Shown here: in pieces, positions 27,325 through 37,800 of the stretch | Position numbering within the stretch: position 1 is the stretch's first letter | How the letters are laid out: each line of letters opens with the position of its first letter | DNA from: Verrucomicrobiota bacterium | GTDB lineage: Bacteria > Verrucomicrobiota > Verrucomicrobiia > Verrucomicrobiales > Verrucomicrobiaceae | DNA length: 64,000 bases | Direction: 5' to 3' | Assembly (NCBI GenBank): GCA_017301975.1 | Contig: JAFLEI010000029.1 | Span: 1 to 64,000, forward strand | Notes under the pieces: generated by a model | Told to the model about the DNA's origin: nothing | What the model saw: the letters and a program-made list of their open reading frames with translations, nothing else | The model's database searches: none | Program-made: the position numbers and the translations under genes

Positions 27325-27627
27325 ACGTCGTTTCCTTGCTTTTTACCATCAACTCCTCCGGCGTGATCTCTTTCACCCTCGCACAGTTAGATACCGCCAT
27401 CTTCCTCCCCGACTGGTACAAAAAAATAGCCGTCCATCAAAAGCGTCGATGGCAAAGGAGAAGAAATTCATGACCCCTGAAATCGCCAACACGAAGCTCG
27501 TTGGCCGTATGAAAAAAGATGTCTTTCGCGGCTCGTTATGCAAGGGGGTGAGTGCCGATTGAACCCCTCTCAAATCGAGCCTTTTCGCTTGAGGAATCGG
27601 AAAGTTCACAGCGCGTTGAGAATGAAG
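27325..27627. other. Intergenic region between the receiver gene and the tRNA
   Basis: About 300 bp containing the receiver-gene promoter on the minus strand and, on the + strand, a tiny frame at 27470-27562 (separate entry). No other feature is evident. Confidence 0.3.
27470..27562 (+). CDS. Possible 30-aa small protein
   Basis: A short frame beginning MTPEIANTKLVGRMKK and ending in stop TGA. An AGGAG ribosome-binding sequence sits 9 nt before its ATG, which is rarer in this window than expected by eye. No family is recognised, and an upstream in-frame ATG exists at 27449. It may be a chance frame. Confidence 0.2.
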   Translation: MTPEIANTKLVGRMKKDVFRGSLCKGVSAD

Positions 27628-27700
<73 letters not shown>

Positions 27701-27766
27701 GTGCGCACGGAACTCTGTGATTAGCATCGCAGAGAACTCGCGGCAACTGATGATCTTGACGGGACT

Positions 27767-30700
27767 TTAAACCGTCCGCTCCGCCTCGATGTCGAAGAGG
27801 AAGTCGAAATCTTCCTTCTGCAGCAGGTTCGTGAAGCCGCCTTCTCCCAGGACATTGTTAACCATGAGGTTCTTCTTGTGCTGCAAGGTCATGATTTTTT
27901 CCTCGATCGTGCTCTTTGTCAGCATTCGATACGCCATCACGGGCTGCGTCTGGCCGATTCGGTGCGCTCGGTCAATCGCCTGGTTTTCCACGGCCGGGTT
28001 CCACCACGGATCATACAGAATCACGTACGAGGCTGCGGTGAGGTTGAGACCGCTGCCGCCCGCTTTCAAAGACAGCAGGAACACGCTGGCGTTCTCATCC
28101 TCCTGGAAGGCTTTGACGATGCCCGCCCGGTCCGTGCTGGCTCCTGTAAGCCAGTGGTAGGGCAGCTTCATCTGCTCCAGCTTGCTGCGGATGATCTTCA
28201 GCATGGAGACGAACTGGCTGAAGAGCAGCACCTTGTGCCCCTCATCATGCAGTCCCTGAATCAGCTCCAGCGTGGAGGTCAGCTTCGCGCTCTCCTCATT
28301 CTCCGCAGTTTTGTCCACGAGGCCAGGATGGCAGCAGATCTGCCGCAGACGGGTAAGGGCCTGCAGAATCGCAAAACGTCGGCGGTTCACCATGTCAAAG
28401 CCAGAGCTGTTCAGCACCATGTGCTGCGCGCGGGCCAGTTCTTCTTTGTAGAGCTCCGCCTGACGGCCGCTCATCTCACTCAGCAGGTTTTCTTCACTGC
28501 GTGATGGCAGATCACGCGCCACCTGGGATTTCGTGCGGCGCAGCAGGAAGGGCCGCAGGCGCGCGGCGAGGCGTTCCGAGGCACGAGGGTCTTTGCGGCG
28601 GTCAAAGTGGCGGTGGAAATAGGCGCGCTCCCCCAGGGCCCCTGGCGTGGCAAAGGTCATCAGGCTCCACAGGTCCAGCAGGCGGTTTTCCAAAGGCGTA
28701 CCAGTCAGCACCAGACGGTTGTCGGCACGAATCTGCCGCGCTGCCTTGGCGGCCTTCGAGTCCGGGTTCTTGATGTGCTGGCCTTCGTCGAGAATCGCAG
28801 CGAGCCACCGGACGGCGGCGAGTTCACCGTCAAATCCACGCATCTGCGCGTAGTTCATCACCACCACGTCGATCTGGGTCATCACCAAGTTCAGATCAAA
28901 CAGATCGCGGTCATGCAGCACCAGCACCCGCAGATCCGGCGAGCCCTTCTTGAACTCCAGCGCCCACACATCGAGCACCGACTTCGGGCAGACCACCAGC
29001 ACCGGCAGATGCGGGCCGTCGGCTTTCTTCCGCGACCGCAGCCACAGCACCCATGTGATGGCCTGCAAGGTTTTGCCCAGACCCATGTCATCCGCCAGGA
29101 TGCCTCCAAAACGGTTCGAGGTGAGGTAGCTCAGGAAATGGAAACCATCGACCTGGTAAGGGCGCAGCGTGACATTCAGCCCTTCTGGCACGGACGGGCG
29201 CGCATCCAGCTTCGCCTCTTCCATGCGTTCCACGATCTTGCTCCAGGCCTTCGGATTGACAATCTCCGCCGCATTCTCCTGCGCAAGTTGCCGCCAGTGC
29301 AGTCGGTGCGTTTCGTCGCTGTGCTCATTGAGGTCGATGCCCAGCCGGTCCAGCAGTTCCTGCTGTTCATCGCTGAGTTCCAGCTTCACACGACGCCAGG
29401 AACCATCGGCCAGACGCACAAAGTCACCTTTCGCGGCGATGAGCCGACGGATGTCCGCCGGCTTCAGATCCATGCCTTCGATGTCAAACACCAGACGCAG
29501 ATCCAGCCAGTCAATGCTTCCCGCCTGCGTGGCTTCCAGGCGCACCCGGGCGATCAGCGGATCCGCCAGAATGGTCTGCAGGCTCTCATCCGTCTTCAGA
29601 TTGACGTTCTCAGGAAGGTTCCCGGCCCAGGCATGAAACATGTCCGGGAAATCCTTCGCCATGCGCACGCGCCAGGCATCATTTTCCATGTCCCAAGTGC
29701 GTCGCAGCTGGTTCATCAGTTCTTCGGCGTCCCGCAGGGCACGTCGGTCGCGGCAGACGATGCTGTCGTCAGATTCAGTCGTTTTTTTTTCATCCACCGG
29801 CTGCCAGCCGGAAAAGCGCAGCATCTCACGCACCCGGCCTTCACCATCGACCGCCTCGGCTTTAAGAGTGACGAACTCAGCACCGCTGGCGCCCGAGGTC
29901 TTGGCCAGGCACGCTGCGGAGATGTTCACATGCAGGTCTTCATGGCGCACCCGGCTCTTGATCGCATCCGGCACGGGGATGTCGATCTCACGCATGAAGG
30001 CGATGCCCTCTGCCGTGGCCAGTGCTTCCAGAGGCATGGTAACGCTCGTATCGATGCGGGAGTCGTCATGCAGCCACACCGGACCGCTAAACAAAGTGTC
30101 CGAACCCAGGTAAAAAGTCTGCACCCCGCGCAAAATGCGCAGCGGCAGCGGCGCCGGAGTACCGTCCGCAGTTTCAAGCTGCAGAGTCAGATTCAGTCCG
30201 TTCTCGCTCAGGCGTGCCACCCAGCTCAGGGGTTCAGACACACGAACGAAAGGCGCTTCATCCAGGGTGATCATGCGCTCATTCAGCGCCGGCTGCTGAA
30301 ACAGCGTGGCCAGCCATTGCGCATGGTGTTTGGACTCCAAACGGAAGGAATCATTCCAGTTCTCGTCACTCTGCGCCAGACACGAAACAAACAGCAGCTC
30401 TGAGCCGCCCGAAGTCACAATGCGTCCGTCGCGGTGTTCGCGCCGCAGATTGTCGAGCATCGCGGCATCCACCGTCGTGTAAGGCGTGGGCGTTTCACCT
30501 TCGATGCGCATCTGCAGACGCGCATCATTCACCGTGATCAGCAGTCGGAAATCACACACGCGCGGCGGCTGGCGGTGCGTTTGCCGGTCATCCTGCCGTG
30601 AGTCGATGAATTCACGAATGCGCTTCTGCCAGGTCGGCACCGTGCTGGCATGCCGCCATTCACGCAGCGCTTCCCGCGTGCCTTCAATGTCCGACATGCC

Positions 30701-31288
30701 GCGCAGGAAGGCTGGAACGGCAAGTCCTTTGTCCGCAAGCGCGAGGGCGATGTAGTTCCAAAACTCACGCAGGGACTTCGGGGCTTCAGGCCACAGCGCC
30801 ACCGGTTCGAGGCTCTGAATCGCCCATTTCGGATGCAGACGCACCATGTCCTGGTCAAAAATCTTGCCGGTGAGGCGCACTCGTTCGTAGCGCTTCTCCA
30901 TCTTGCTCAGATAATTCTCTTCATCAGGCGTCAGCGGGCGTTCGAGCTTCGCGGTGAGCAGGTGCTCGAAGTCCTCTTCCTCCACCGGAATCATCGGCAG
31001 CGTACCCCGTGCCTCACGCCGTTGCACCGCAATCAGCGTTGTGCACAGGGCCAGGTTTTCGAGATCTTCATCCTCATCCACGTCGGTTTCGCCGTGCCAG
31101 CCATGCTCTCCGCGCAGCCAGCGCACCTGAGCCGGGCGGTCATCCAGCCGCACCTCGGCCATCATTTCATCTTCCAGCAGTTCCAGTCCCCTCACGGCAT
31201 CATCATCCACGAGGCGTTCCGCCTCCTGACGGGTGCGTGCGTCGAACGGTCGGAGCAGGATGGGAAGGTCGGTGATGAGGCTGGACAT
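27767..31288 (-). CDS. SNF2-family DEAD/DEAH-box ATPase
   Basis: A 1173-aa protein with a roughly 650-residue N-terminal region of unknown fold, followed by a SNF2 ATPase core: LRPYQVDGFHFL, Walker A DDMGLGKTLQAI near residue 735, motif II ILDEGQHIKNP near 830 (DEGQ rather than the common DEAQ), TGTPLENRLLDLWSL, then the helicase C lobe with LLFSQFVSML, SLKAGGSGLNLTAAS and DRAHRIGQ. Such proteins translocate on DNA and remodel protein-DNA complexes; RapA/HepA is the known bacterial example, acting on RNA polymerase. It is divergent from a second SNF2 gene. No nuclease domain is visible. Substrate unknown. Confidence 0.95.
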   Translation of the reverse strand: MSSLITDLPILLRPFDARTRQEAERLVDDDAVRGLELLEDEMMAEVRLDDRPAQVRWLRGEHGWHGETDVDEDEDLENLALCTTLIAVQRREARGTLPMIPVEEEDFEHLLTAKLERPLTPDEENYLSKMEKRYERVRLTGKIFDQDMVRLHPKWAIQSLEPVALWPEAPKSLREFWNYIALALADKGLAVPAFLRGMSDIEGTREALREWRHASTVPTWQKRIREFIDSRQDDRQTHRQPPRVCDFRLLITVNDARLQMRIEGETPTPYTTVDAAMLDNLRREHRDGRIVTSGGSELLFVSCLAQSDENWNDSFRLESKHHAQWLATLFQQPALNERMITLDEAPFVRVSEPLSWVARLSENGLNLTLQLETADGTPAPLPLRILRGVQTFYLGSDTLFSGPVWLHDDSRIDTSVTMPLEALATAEGIAFMREIDIPVPDAIKSRVRHEDLHVNISAACLAKTSGASGAEFVTLKAEAVDGEGRVREMLRFSGWQPVDEKKTTESDDSIVCRDRRALRDAEELMNQLRRTWDMENDAWRVRMAKDFPDMFHAWAGNLPENVNLKTDESLQTILADPLIARVRLEATQAGSIDWLDLRLVFDIEGMDLKPADIRRLIAAKGDFVRLADGSWRRVKLELSDEQQELLDRLGIDLNEHSDETHRLHWRQLAQENAAEIVNPKAWSKIVERMEEAKLDARPSVPEGLNVTLRPYQVDGFHFLSYLTSNRFGGILADDMGLGKTLQAITWVLWLRSRKKADGPHLPVLVVCPKSVLDVWALEFKKGSPDLRVLVLHDRDLFDLNLVMTQIDVVVMNYAQMRGFDGELAAVRWLAAILDEGQHIKNPDSKAAKAARQIRADNRLVLTGTPLENRLLDLWSLMTFATPGALGERAYFHRHFDRRKDPRASERLAARLRPFLLRRTKSQVARDLPSRSEENLLSEMSGRQAELYKEELARAQHMVLNSSGFDMVNRRRFAILQALTRLRQICCHPGLVDKTAENEESAKLTSTLELIQGLHDEGHKVLLFSQFVSMLKIIRSKLEQMKLPYHWLTGASTDRAGIVKAFQEDENASVFLLSLKAGGSGLNLTAASYVILYDPWWNPAVENQAIDRAHRIGQTQPVMAYRMLTKSTIEEKIMTLQHKKNLMVNNVLGEGGFTNLLQKEDFDFLFDIEAERTV

Positions 31289-31429
31289 GCGAGGAATTGA
31301 GGCCCGCGCCGGTCAGCGGCGGGGGAACCGGAGCGATAGCATGGACAGTGGCCTTTGGGAAACGACGATTGCTGAATTTCCACATTCCCACACCTTGTTT
31401 GCCCACCAATCTTCGTCCAAACACCGTCC
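31289..31429. promoter_or_regulatory. Divergent promoter region of the SNF2 pair
   Basis: 141 bp between the starts of two opposed SNF2 genes. It must contain both promoters. I cannot assign -35/-10 boxes with confidence. Confidence 0.4.
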
Positions 31430-34072
31430 ATGCTCACCCCAGCCCTCACCCCAGAAGGATTTCTCACCCATTTGGGCGCGGTGGAATCGGCTGTGGACAA
31501 GAAAATCGCCGCAGCAGGCTCCCCAAGCGCCATTTTTCGCGTCTTGAGCACCGAATTGCTCACAATCGAGCTGGATCCGCCCTGGAAATGGCTGCGGGAG
31601 TTTGCGCAGCAGTTCTTCACCCGACTCTGCCAGACCAAGAATGCCCTGAATATTCCTGTCCCCTCCCTGACTGCCTTCATGGCCGCTGCCCCGCCATTTG
31701 CAGGAGCGGAATACCTCACACTGGAAGTGCTCGAACGCTGGTGGCTGGATCTGGCGCAGCACATCGATCAACTGGCCACGCACGGCATCGAATCCTGGCT
31801 GCGGGAAGAGTGTCCCGCCTGGCATGTCGTCGGGCGCGTGACCTTCCACCTCGCGGAAAATAAAACCGACACTCAGCGGCCCTTCGCTTTTCTCGCCACC
31901 TTTACCGAAAAACTCAGCGCCAGCGGCCAGCCGCAGCACCTGCCGCTGGCGCGTGCCCTTCAGCTTTACTCGGGACAGAAGGATCAGACCGCCCTGAATG
32001 CTCTGCTCGCGCCCGTCCGCGCCGCAGCCGAAAAATCCAAGCTCCTGCGCGAGTGGCTGGAGACGAAGCGCCTCTTCCAACCCATGGCCATGGCCCCGCA
32101 GGAGGCCTTTCGCGTGCTGCGCGAGACGGCGGTGTTTCAGGAAAGCGGCATCGTCATGAAACTCCCCGACTGGTGGCGCAGCGGCAAAGGCCCGCGCCCC
32201 GCCGTCTCCGTAACCATCGATGCTCCAAAGCAAACCTCCCTGCACGCCGGCGCGATGCTTAAATTCAAGATCGACGCCAGCATGGAGGGCGAACCGCTGA
32301 CCGATGCGGAATGGGAAAAACTGCTTCACGCCGACACCGGCCTCGTCTCCCTCCGTGGCCGCTGGGTGGAGGTGGACGGCGCACAGCTCCAGCAGGTGAT
32401 GGCGCATTGGAAAAAAGTGCAGAACGCCGCAGGCGAAGGCGGCATCGGCTTTCTCGACGGCATGCGCCTGCTCGCGGGCTTTGACCCGCGTCTGGCGGCA
32501 GTCGAGGACGAGAGTACGGAGATGGTGCATGACTGGAGCGACATCGTGGCGGGGAAAAATCTAGCACGCCTGCTCGATCAAATGCGCGAGCCAGCCGCAT
32601 CCCCCCCGCCGCCTAATCTCTGCGCCACGCTGCGCCCCTATCAGCTCCAAGGCTTCTCATGGCTGCAGTTCATGACACGCCTCGGCCTCGGTGCCTGCCT
32701 CGCCGATGACATGGGCCTGGGCAAAACACTGCAAGTCATAGCGCTGCTGCTGGCACTGCGTGAAGAAGCAAAATCACCGGCAATCCTCATCGTCCCCGCC
32801 TCGCTCGTCGGCAACTGGAAGGCAGAAGTCGCGAAGTTCGCCCCCGATTTAAAACTATTCATCGCGCACCCATCCCAGACCTCGCGTGAGCAACTCGACT
32901 TCGTGGTGCAGCACCCAGCAGAAGCGCTGCGCGGGTACGATGCCATGCTCACCACCTACCAGTTCCTGCAACGCACCGAATCCTGGCAGCAGCACCCGTG
33001 GAGCCTTGTCATCCTTGATGAAGCGCAAGCCATCAAGAACCCCGGCAGCGCAAGCACGAAGGCCGTGAAGCGCCTGCGCGCCTCGACACGCATCGCCCTG
33101 ACGGGCACCCCGGTCGAGAACCGCCCCGGCGATTTGTGGAGCCTCTTCGATTTCCTCAATCCCGGCCTGCTCGGCGGCTCGACGGCTTTTGCATCAGCAG
33201 TAAAAAGCTGCGCCAAAAGCAGCACCGGCTTTGCTCCCCTGCGCCGTCTTGTGCAGCCCTACATCCTGCGCCGCATGAAAACGGACCGGAGCATCATCAC
33301 CGACTTGCCCGACAAGATCGAAACCAAGGCCTTTTGCGGCCTCACCAAGCGGCAGGCCACCATTTATGCCAAGCTTGTCGATCAGCTCGCCAAGATGCTC
33401 GCTGACAAGGAAATGGAGCCCATCAAGCGCCGAGGTCTCGTGCTCGGCTTCCTGCTGAAGTTCAAGCAGATTTGCAACCACCCCAGCCATTGGAATGGCG
33501 ACGGCGCCTGGAACCCGGAAGACAGCGGCAAGTTCACCCGTTTGGCCGAGATTTGCTCGGAACTCGCCGAGCGCCAGGAACGCGCGCTCATCTTCACCCA
33601 GTTTCAGGAAACCTGCGAACCGCTCGCCCGCTTCCTCGCCACCGTCTTTGGTCGCGAGGGACTCATCCTGCATGGCGGCACGCCCGTGAAAAAGCGTCCT
33701 CAACTAGTCGAGTCCTTTCAGCAACCCGGCGGTCCGCCCTTCATGGTCATCAGCGTCAAAGCCGGCGGCACGGGCCTCACACTCACCGCCGCCAGCCACG
33801 TCATCCACTTTGACCGCTGGTGGAACCCCGCCGTGGAAAACCAGGCCACCGACCGCGCATTCCGCATCGGGCAGAAGAAAAACGTCATGGTTCACAAATT
33901 CGTCTGCCAGGGCACCATCGAAGAACGCATCGACGTCCTGATCGAAGAAAAGACAGCCCTCGCCCATGATCTGATCACCGGAGATGGCGGTGCGGAAAAG
34001 CTTCTCACCGACATGGGTGCCGAGGAACTCCTCAGCCTTGTTGCCCTTGATGTGAACTCTGCCGTCGTGTAA
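31430..34072 (+). CDS. SNF2-family DEAD/DEAH-box ATPase (bacterial SNF2 with SWIM partner)
   Basis: An 880-aa protein. The N-terminal 390 residues form an uncharacterised helical and beta region of the kind found in bacterial SNF2 proteins. The ATPase core has LRPYQLQGFSWLQ, Walker A DDMGLGKTLQVIAL, LIVPASLVGNWKAE, motif II ILDEAQAIKNPGS, ALTGTPVENRPGDLWSLFDF, LIFTQFQETCEPLA, SVKAGGTGLTLTAASHV and DRAFRIGQ. It differs clearly from the divergent neighbour and is not a recent duplicate. A SWIM zinc-finger gene follows 10 bp downstream. That pairing recurs in bacteria, and the SWIM domain may supply DNA or protein binding. Confidence 0.95.
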   Translation: MLTPALTPEGFLTHLGAVESAVDKKIAAAGSPSAIFRVLSTELLTIELDPPWKWLREFAQQFFTRLCQTKNALNIPVPSLTAFMAAAPPFAGAEYLTLEVLERWWLDLAQHIDQLATHGIESWLREECPAWHVVGRVTFHLAENKTDTQRPFAFLATFTEKLSASGQPQHLPLARALQLYSGQKDQTALNALLAPVRAAAEKSKLLREWLETKRLFQPMAMAPQEAFRVLRETAVFQESGIVMKLPDWWRSGKGPRPAVSVTIDAPKQTSLHAGAMLKFKIDASMEGEPLTDAEWEKLLHADTGLVSLRGRWVEVDGAQLQQVMAHWKKVQNAAGEGGIGFLDGMRLLAGFDPRLAAVEDESTEMVHDWSDIVAGKNLARLLDQMREPAASPPPPNLCATLRPYQLQGFSWLQFMTRLGLGACLADDMGLGKTLQVIALLLALREEAKSPAILIVPASLVGNWKAEVAKFAPDLKLFIAHPSQTSREQLDFVVQHPAEALRGYDAMLTTYQFLQRTESWQQHPWSLVILDEAQAIKNPGSASTKAVKRLRASTRIALTGTPVENRPGDLWSLFDFLNPGLLGGSTAFASAVKSCAKSSTGFAPLRRLVQPYILRRMKTDRSIITDLPDKIETKAFCGLTKRQATIYAKLVDQLAKMLADKEMEPIKRRGLVLGFLLKFKQICNHPSHWNGDGAWNPEDSGKFTRLAEICSELAERQERALIFTQFQETCEPLARFLATVFGREGLILHGGTPVKKRPQLVESFQQPGGPPFMVISVKAGGTGLTLTAASHVIHFDRWWNPAVENQATDRAFRIGQKKNVMVHKFVCQGTIEERIDVLIEEKTALAHDLITGDGGAEKLLTDMGAEELLSLVALDVNSAVV

Positions 34073-34082
34073 TTCACCCGCC

Positions 34083-34886
34083 ATGTGGTGGTCCTACCAA
34101 GATGTGGAAGAACAGAAAGCACGCCTGCAGCGCGAGATCGCGAAGCGGACAAAGCGTGGCGAGAATTTTGAGCCGCTGCCGGCTCCGGCAGGGCAGAAGA
34201 AGCTGAGCACAACCTTCTGGGGCCAGGCCTGGTGCCGAAATCTGGAATCCTATCAAGACTATGAAACGCGCCTGCCTCGTGGACGCAGCTACTTGCGTCA
34301 GGGCAAGGTTTACAACTTGGAAATCGAACCGGGCAAGCTCAGCGCCGTGGTGGCTGGATCGGAGCTGTATGACACCAGCATCACCGTCCAGCCGCTGCCG
34401 AAGAAACAGTGGCAGCAGATCGTGAAATCGAGCGTCGGTCAGGTGGGCTCCATGCTGGACCTGCTCGCTGGCAGGCTGGGCGATGGCCTGATGCAGTTGC
34501 TGACCGATCCCGTCGGAGGCCTGTTTCCAAAACCAAAAGAAATTCGTTTCAACTGCTCATGCCCCGATCATGCAGACATGTGCAAGCACGTCTCCGCAGT
34601 CCTTTACGGCGTGGGCGTGCTGCTGGACACGAAGCCGGAGCTGCTTTTCACCCTGCGTGATGTGGACCAGGCCGAACTGCTTTCCGATGCCAGCAGCTCC
34701 GTGATCACCGATCTCTCGGCAGATGCAGGCGATCTCGCAGGGGCCGACCTCTCAGCCATTTTCGGCATCGATCTCAGCACCGAAGCGCCGCCTGAGCCCC
34801 CGGTGCCCAAGAAAGCGGCTGTGAAGACCGCGAAGAAAAAAACCGCGTCTAAAAAAGTGGCGAAGAAGAAGCCGAAGAAAAGCTGA
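34083..34886 (+). CDS. SWIM zinc-finger protein with histone-H1-like tail
   Basis: A 267-aa protein. The N terminus has a charged helix (VEEQKARLQREIAKRTKRG) and the segment FWGQAWCRNLESYQDYETRLPRG, typical of the family. The SWIM motif is Cys158-x-Cys160-x6-Cys167-x-His169 (CSCPDHADMCKH), a zinc-binding fold seen in SNF2, MuDR and MEK1-like proteins. The C terminus is a run of Lys/Ala/Thr like histone H1 or HctB tails, expected to bind DNA non-specifically. Its spacing after the SNF2 gene indicates one operon and probably one complex. The function is not established. Confidence 0.9.
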   Translation: MWWSYQDVEEQKARLQREIAKRTKRGENFEPLPAPAGQKKLSTTFWGQAWCRNLESYQDYETRLPRGRSYLRQGKVYNLEIEPGKLSAVVAGSELYDTSITVQPLPKKQWQQIVKSSVGQVGSMLDLLAGRLGDGLMQLLTDPVGGLFPKPKEIRFNCSCPDHADMCKHVSAVLYGVGVLLDTKPELLFTLRDVDQAELLSDASSSVITDLSADAGDLAGADLSAIFGIDLSTEAPPEPPVPKKAAVKTAKKKTASKKVAKKKPKKS

Positions 34887-34894
34887 GCTGCGGC

Positions 34895-37800
34895 TCACTT
34901 CACATGCATCACCCCGCGCATGATGACCCAGTGCCCCGGAAAGGTGCAGAGGTAGGGGTAGTCACCAGAAGCTTTCGGAGCCGTGAATCGCAGCGTTTCG
35001 CTCGTGTTAGGATTCAGCAGCTTCGTATGGTGCAGAATCTTGTCAGTCACTGGAATAAAGTCCTTCTTAATCCCTTCGGGATCCTTGGCCATTTCGTTCC
35101 CCGCCAGACCGATTTCCTCCACGCTGCCCGGCTTGCAGATGGCCAGATTATGAGCGGTGGCATCAGGATTGTTGAAAACAAGGCTCACCGCCTGGCCTGC
35201 TTTGACACTGAACTCTGTCTTGTCGTACAGCATGCGCTCACGCACGCAGTTGATGGTGATTTTGGCGACACCCGGCTGCTTGTCGAAGGCAGTCTCTTCC
35301 GCAGTCTTTTTCTTCTCAAACATGCCTCGTTTGTAGCTGGCGGCAAAGGCGTTCATAAACGTGGCTATCCTCGGGTCTTCGTTCTCCTTCCAATGGCGTG
35401 AGAGCGCCTCGCTTCCGAGCGCCGTGCGCACGGCATAGGTCAGGTGTTCACCCATGGGCTTGTCGAGCACACCCAGCACGGCATCCAGCGCTTCTGGCGT
35501 GCCGATGTAGCTCGCGGCGATAACGGCCTCCATGCGCACGAGGCTGTTGTCATCATTGGCACGGGCACGGAGTTGTTCGATCCGGTCCGGCAGCTCAATG
35601 TAGCGCAGTTGTGTCGTCGCAGCGGCTCGCGCATGGTGCTCTTCGCAGTTCAGCAGCTCCTTGAGCAGGGCGTTGTTCTGTGTGCTGAGGGTGCGGTAGG
35701 TCCACAGCGCCTCGAGCTGATGATGGCGGAAACGCGCGTCTTTCGAATCAAGCTTGCCCACCCAGGCATCGAGCGCTGTTTTGACTTCAGGGACGTACCG
35801 CTCGCGCAACTCACGCTTGGCCTGATAGCGCCAGCGGTAGTGCGGACTCTTCAGAAGATCGAGCAGCGCAGGGATGGGCGCGCCAGCCACTGTCGGCGGC
35901 TCGGCCAGCTTTGCGCCTTTCGGCACGATGCGCCAGATGCGTCCGCTGGTTCTCAGTCGGCGCGGATCGCGCAGCGAGTACTGCGCATGGCCTTTGATCG
36001 GGTTGTACCAGTCACAGATGTAGAAGTCGCCGCGCGGCCCCGCCTTCACATCCGTGGGAATGAAGCTCAGGTTCGTGGAGAAGATGAGATCCCCCAGCTT
36101 CTTTTCTTCATAGTGGTCGTCCATTTCGATCCACTGATGCATCTCGATGTTGTTGGTGGGCTTGTAGCGCGCCTTGATAAATCCACCCTGCAGTTCCTGC
36201 GGCCAGAAATCGAAATCAACAAACTCCTGACCGCAGGTGCCGGAGTACGCGGGCATTTTGCCAGCACCGGGATGCTGCTCAGGGTAGGCCGGATTGGTGG
36301 CGTGAAAGGCGCTGGCGAAGATGGGATGGCTCGCCATGTGGTGGCCCCAATCATCAAAGGTCACACCCCACGGATTCGTGCTCGGATAGCTGCCAAAGGT
36401 GCTAAGCTTCTGGGTACCTGTGCGCAGGCGGAACCAGCCCGAGTTGTCCAGCCGCACCGGCCCGTAGGCGGTTTCAATCTGTGAGTGCAGAAAGATCGAA
36501 TCGCGGATGATGAGATCGCCATCCGGGCTCCAGACAAAATCATGCAGCGCGTGATGCGAATCCTCCGTGCCGAAACCGGTGAACATCTGGCGGCTGAAGT
36601 CCGCCTTGCCGTCGCCATCGGTATCTTTGAGAAAGGTCAGATGCGGCTCGTCGGAGACATAGACGCCGCCGTCACCGAATTCAAAGGCCAGCGGGATTTG
36701 CAGTTTGTCCGCCCACACCGTGGACTTGTCGGCACGACCGTCATTGTCCGTGTCTTCGAGAATGATGAGGCGATCATGCGGCTCCTGCCCCGGGTAGAGA
36801 TGCGGGTAGGCCTGCGAGGTGCTCACCCACATGCGCCCGCGCGTGTCCCAGCGGATTTGAATCGGGTTCGCAATCTCCGGAAACTGCTCCTCGCTTGCAA
36901 ACAGGTTCACCTCAAAGCGTGGGTCGACCTTGAAGGCGGCGAGTTCGTTGGCCGGAGTCATCCATTCGTTCGCCCCTTTGCTCTCCTTCGTCGCGGGCAT
37001 TTCGGGCACGTTGGAATCATCCACTTTTTTGCCTGCAAAGCTCTTCCCCTGCGCGATCTCCCAGATGCGCTGGTCACGATTCGCCACCATGATGTCAAAG
37101 CTCCGCATCGCCGGCAGGAAATCGAGATAACCATAGTCCTTGTTGCGGTCACCTGTGTAGTAAAAGCCGTTCAGCGGTCGGTAGCGTTGGAAAAACTGCC
37201 GGTTCTTGTCTGCAATGGCCGCCCGCAGTTCGGGCGTCGTTTCCGGCGCGCTGACCTCGAAGGTGCCGCGATACAATGCCTCGCCAAACGCCGCGTACCC
37301 CTTGTCCTCCAGATGCACGCCGTTAAAGGTCAGTCCCTTCATCGCCGGAAGCATCGGCTCAAACACATTCACAAAGCCCACCTTCTGCTCCGCCGCGACT
37401 TCATCCATGGCCTTCGTGTAGGCCGCCAGCCTCTCGTTGTTCATGTCCGCCGCCGAAACGCCCTGCACGTTCTCATTGGCAGTCGGCGATACCAGCACAA
37501 CGCGCGGCCCCGTTTTGCCGTTATAAGCATGCGTCTTCAATTCCTGCACCAGCGCCGTGAGCCGCAGCTTGAAACTCGGCAGCTTCGCCAGCCCGCCAAA
37601 CGATTCATTAAATCCAAAAGCCGCAAAGATCACATCCGCCTTCTGCGCATGCAGGTGCTGGTTCAGCGTGCCAAAATTCTCCGGGCGCGGCATCAGATCC
37701 ACCTCATCCGCCGACCACGCCAGTGTGCGCACCACCAGCCCTTTGTCCGCATTTCCCTTCAGCAGCATCGCTTCGAAATGCGGAAACTGCGCCCCGCGGT

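Noticed and set aside
28607-30403. 598-codon + strand frame opposite the first SNF2 gene
   Set aside because: Antisense to intact SNF2 motifs; composition rich in His/Gln/Arg without any recognisable motif.
27767-34886. SNF2 pair considered as a DISARM- or restriction-type defence island
   Set aside because: No methyltransferase, nuclease or phospholipase-D gene accompanies them and the SWIM partner fits a different grouping.
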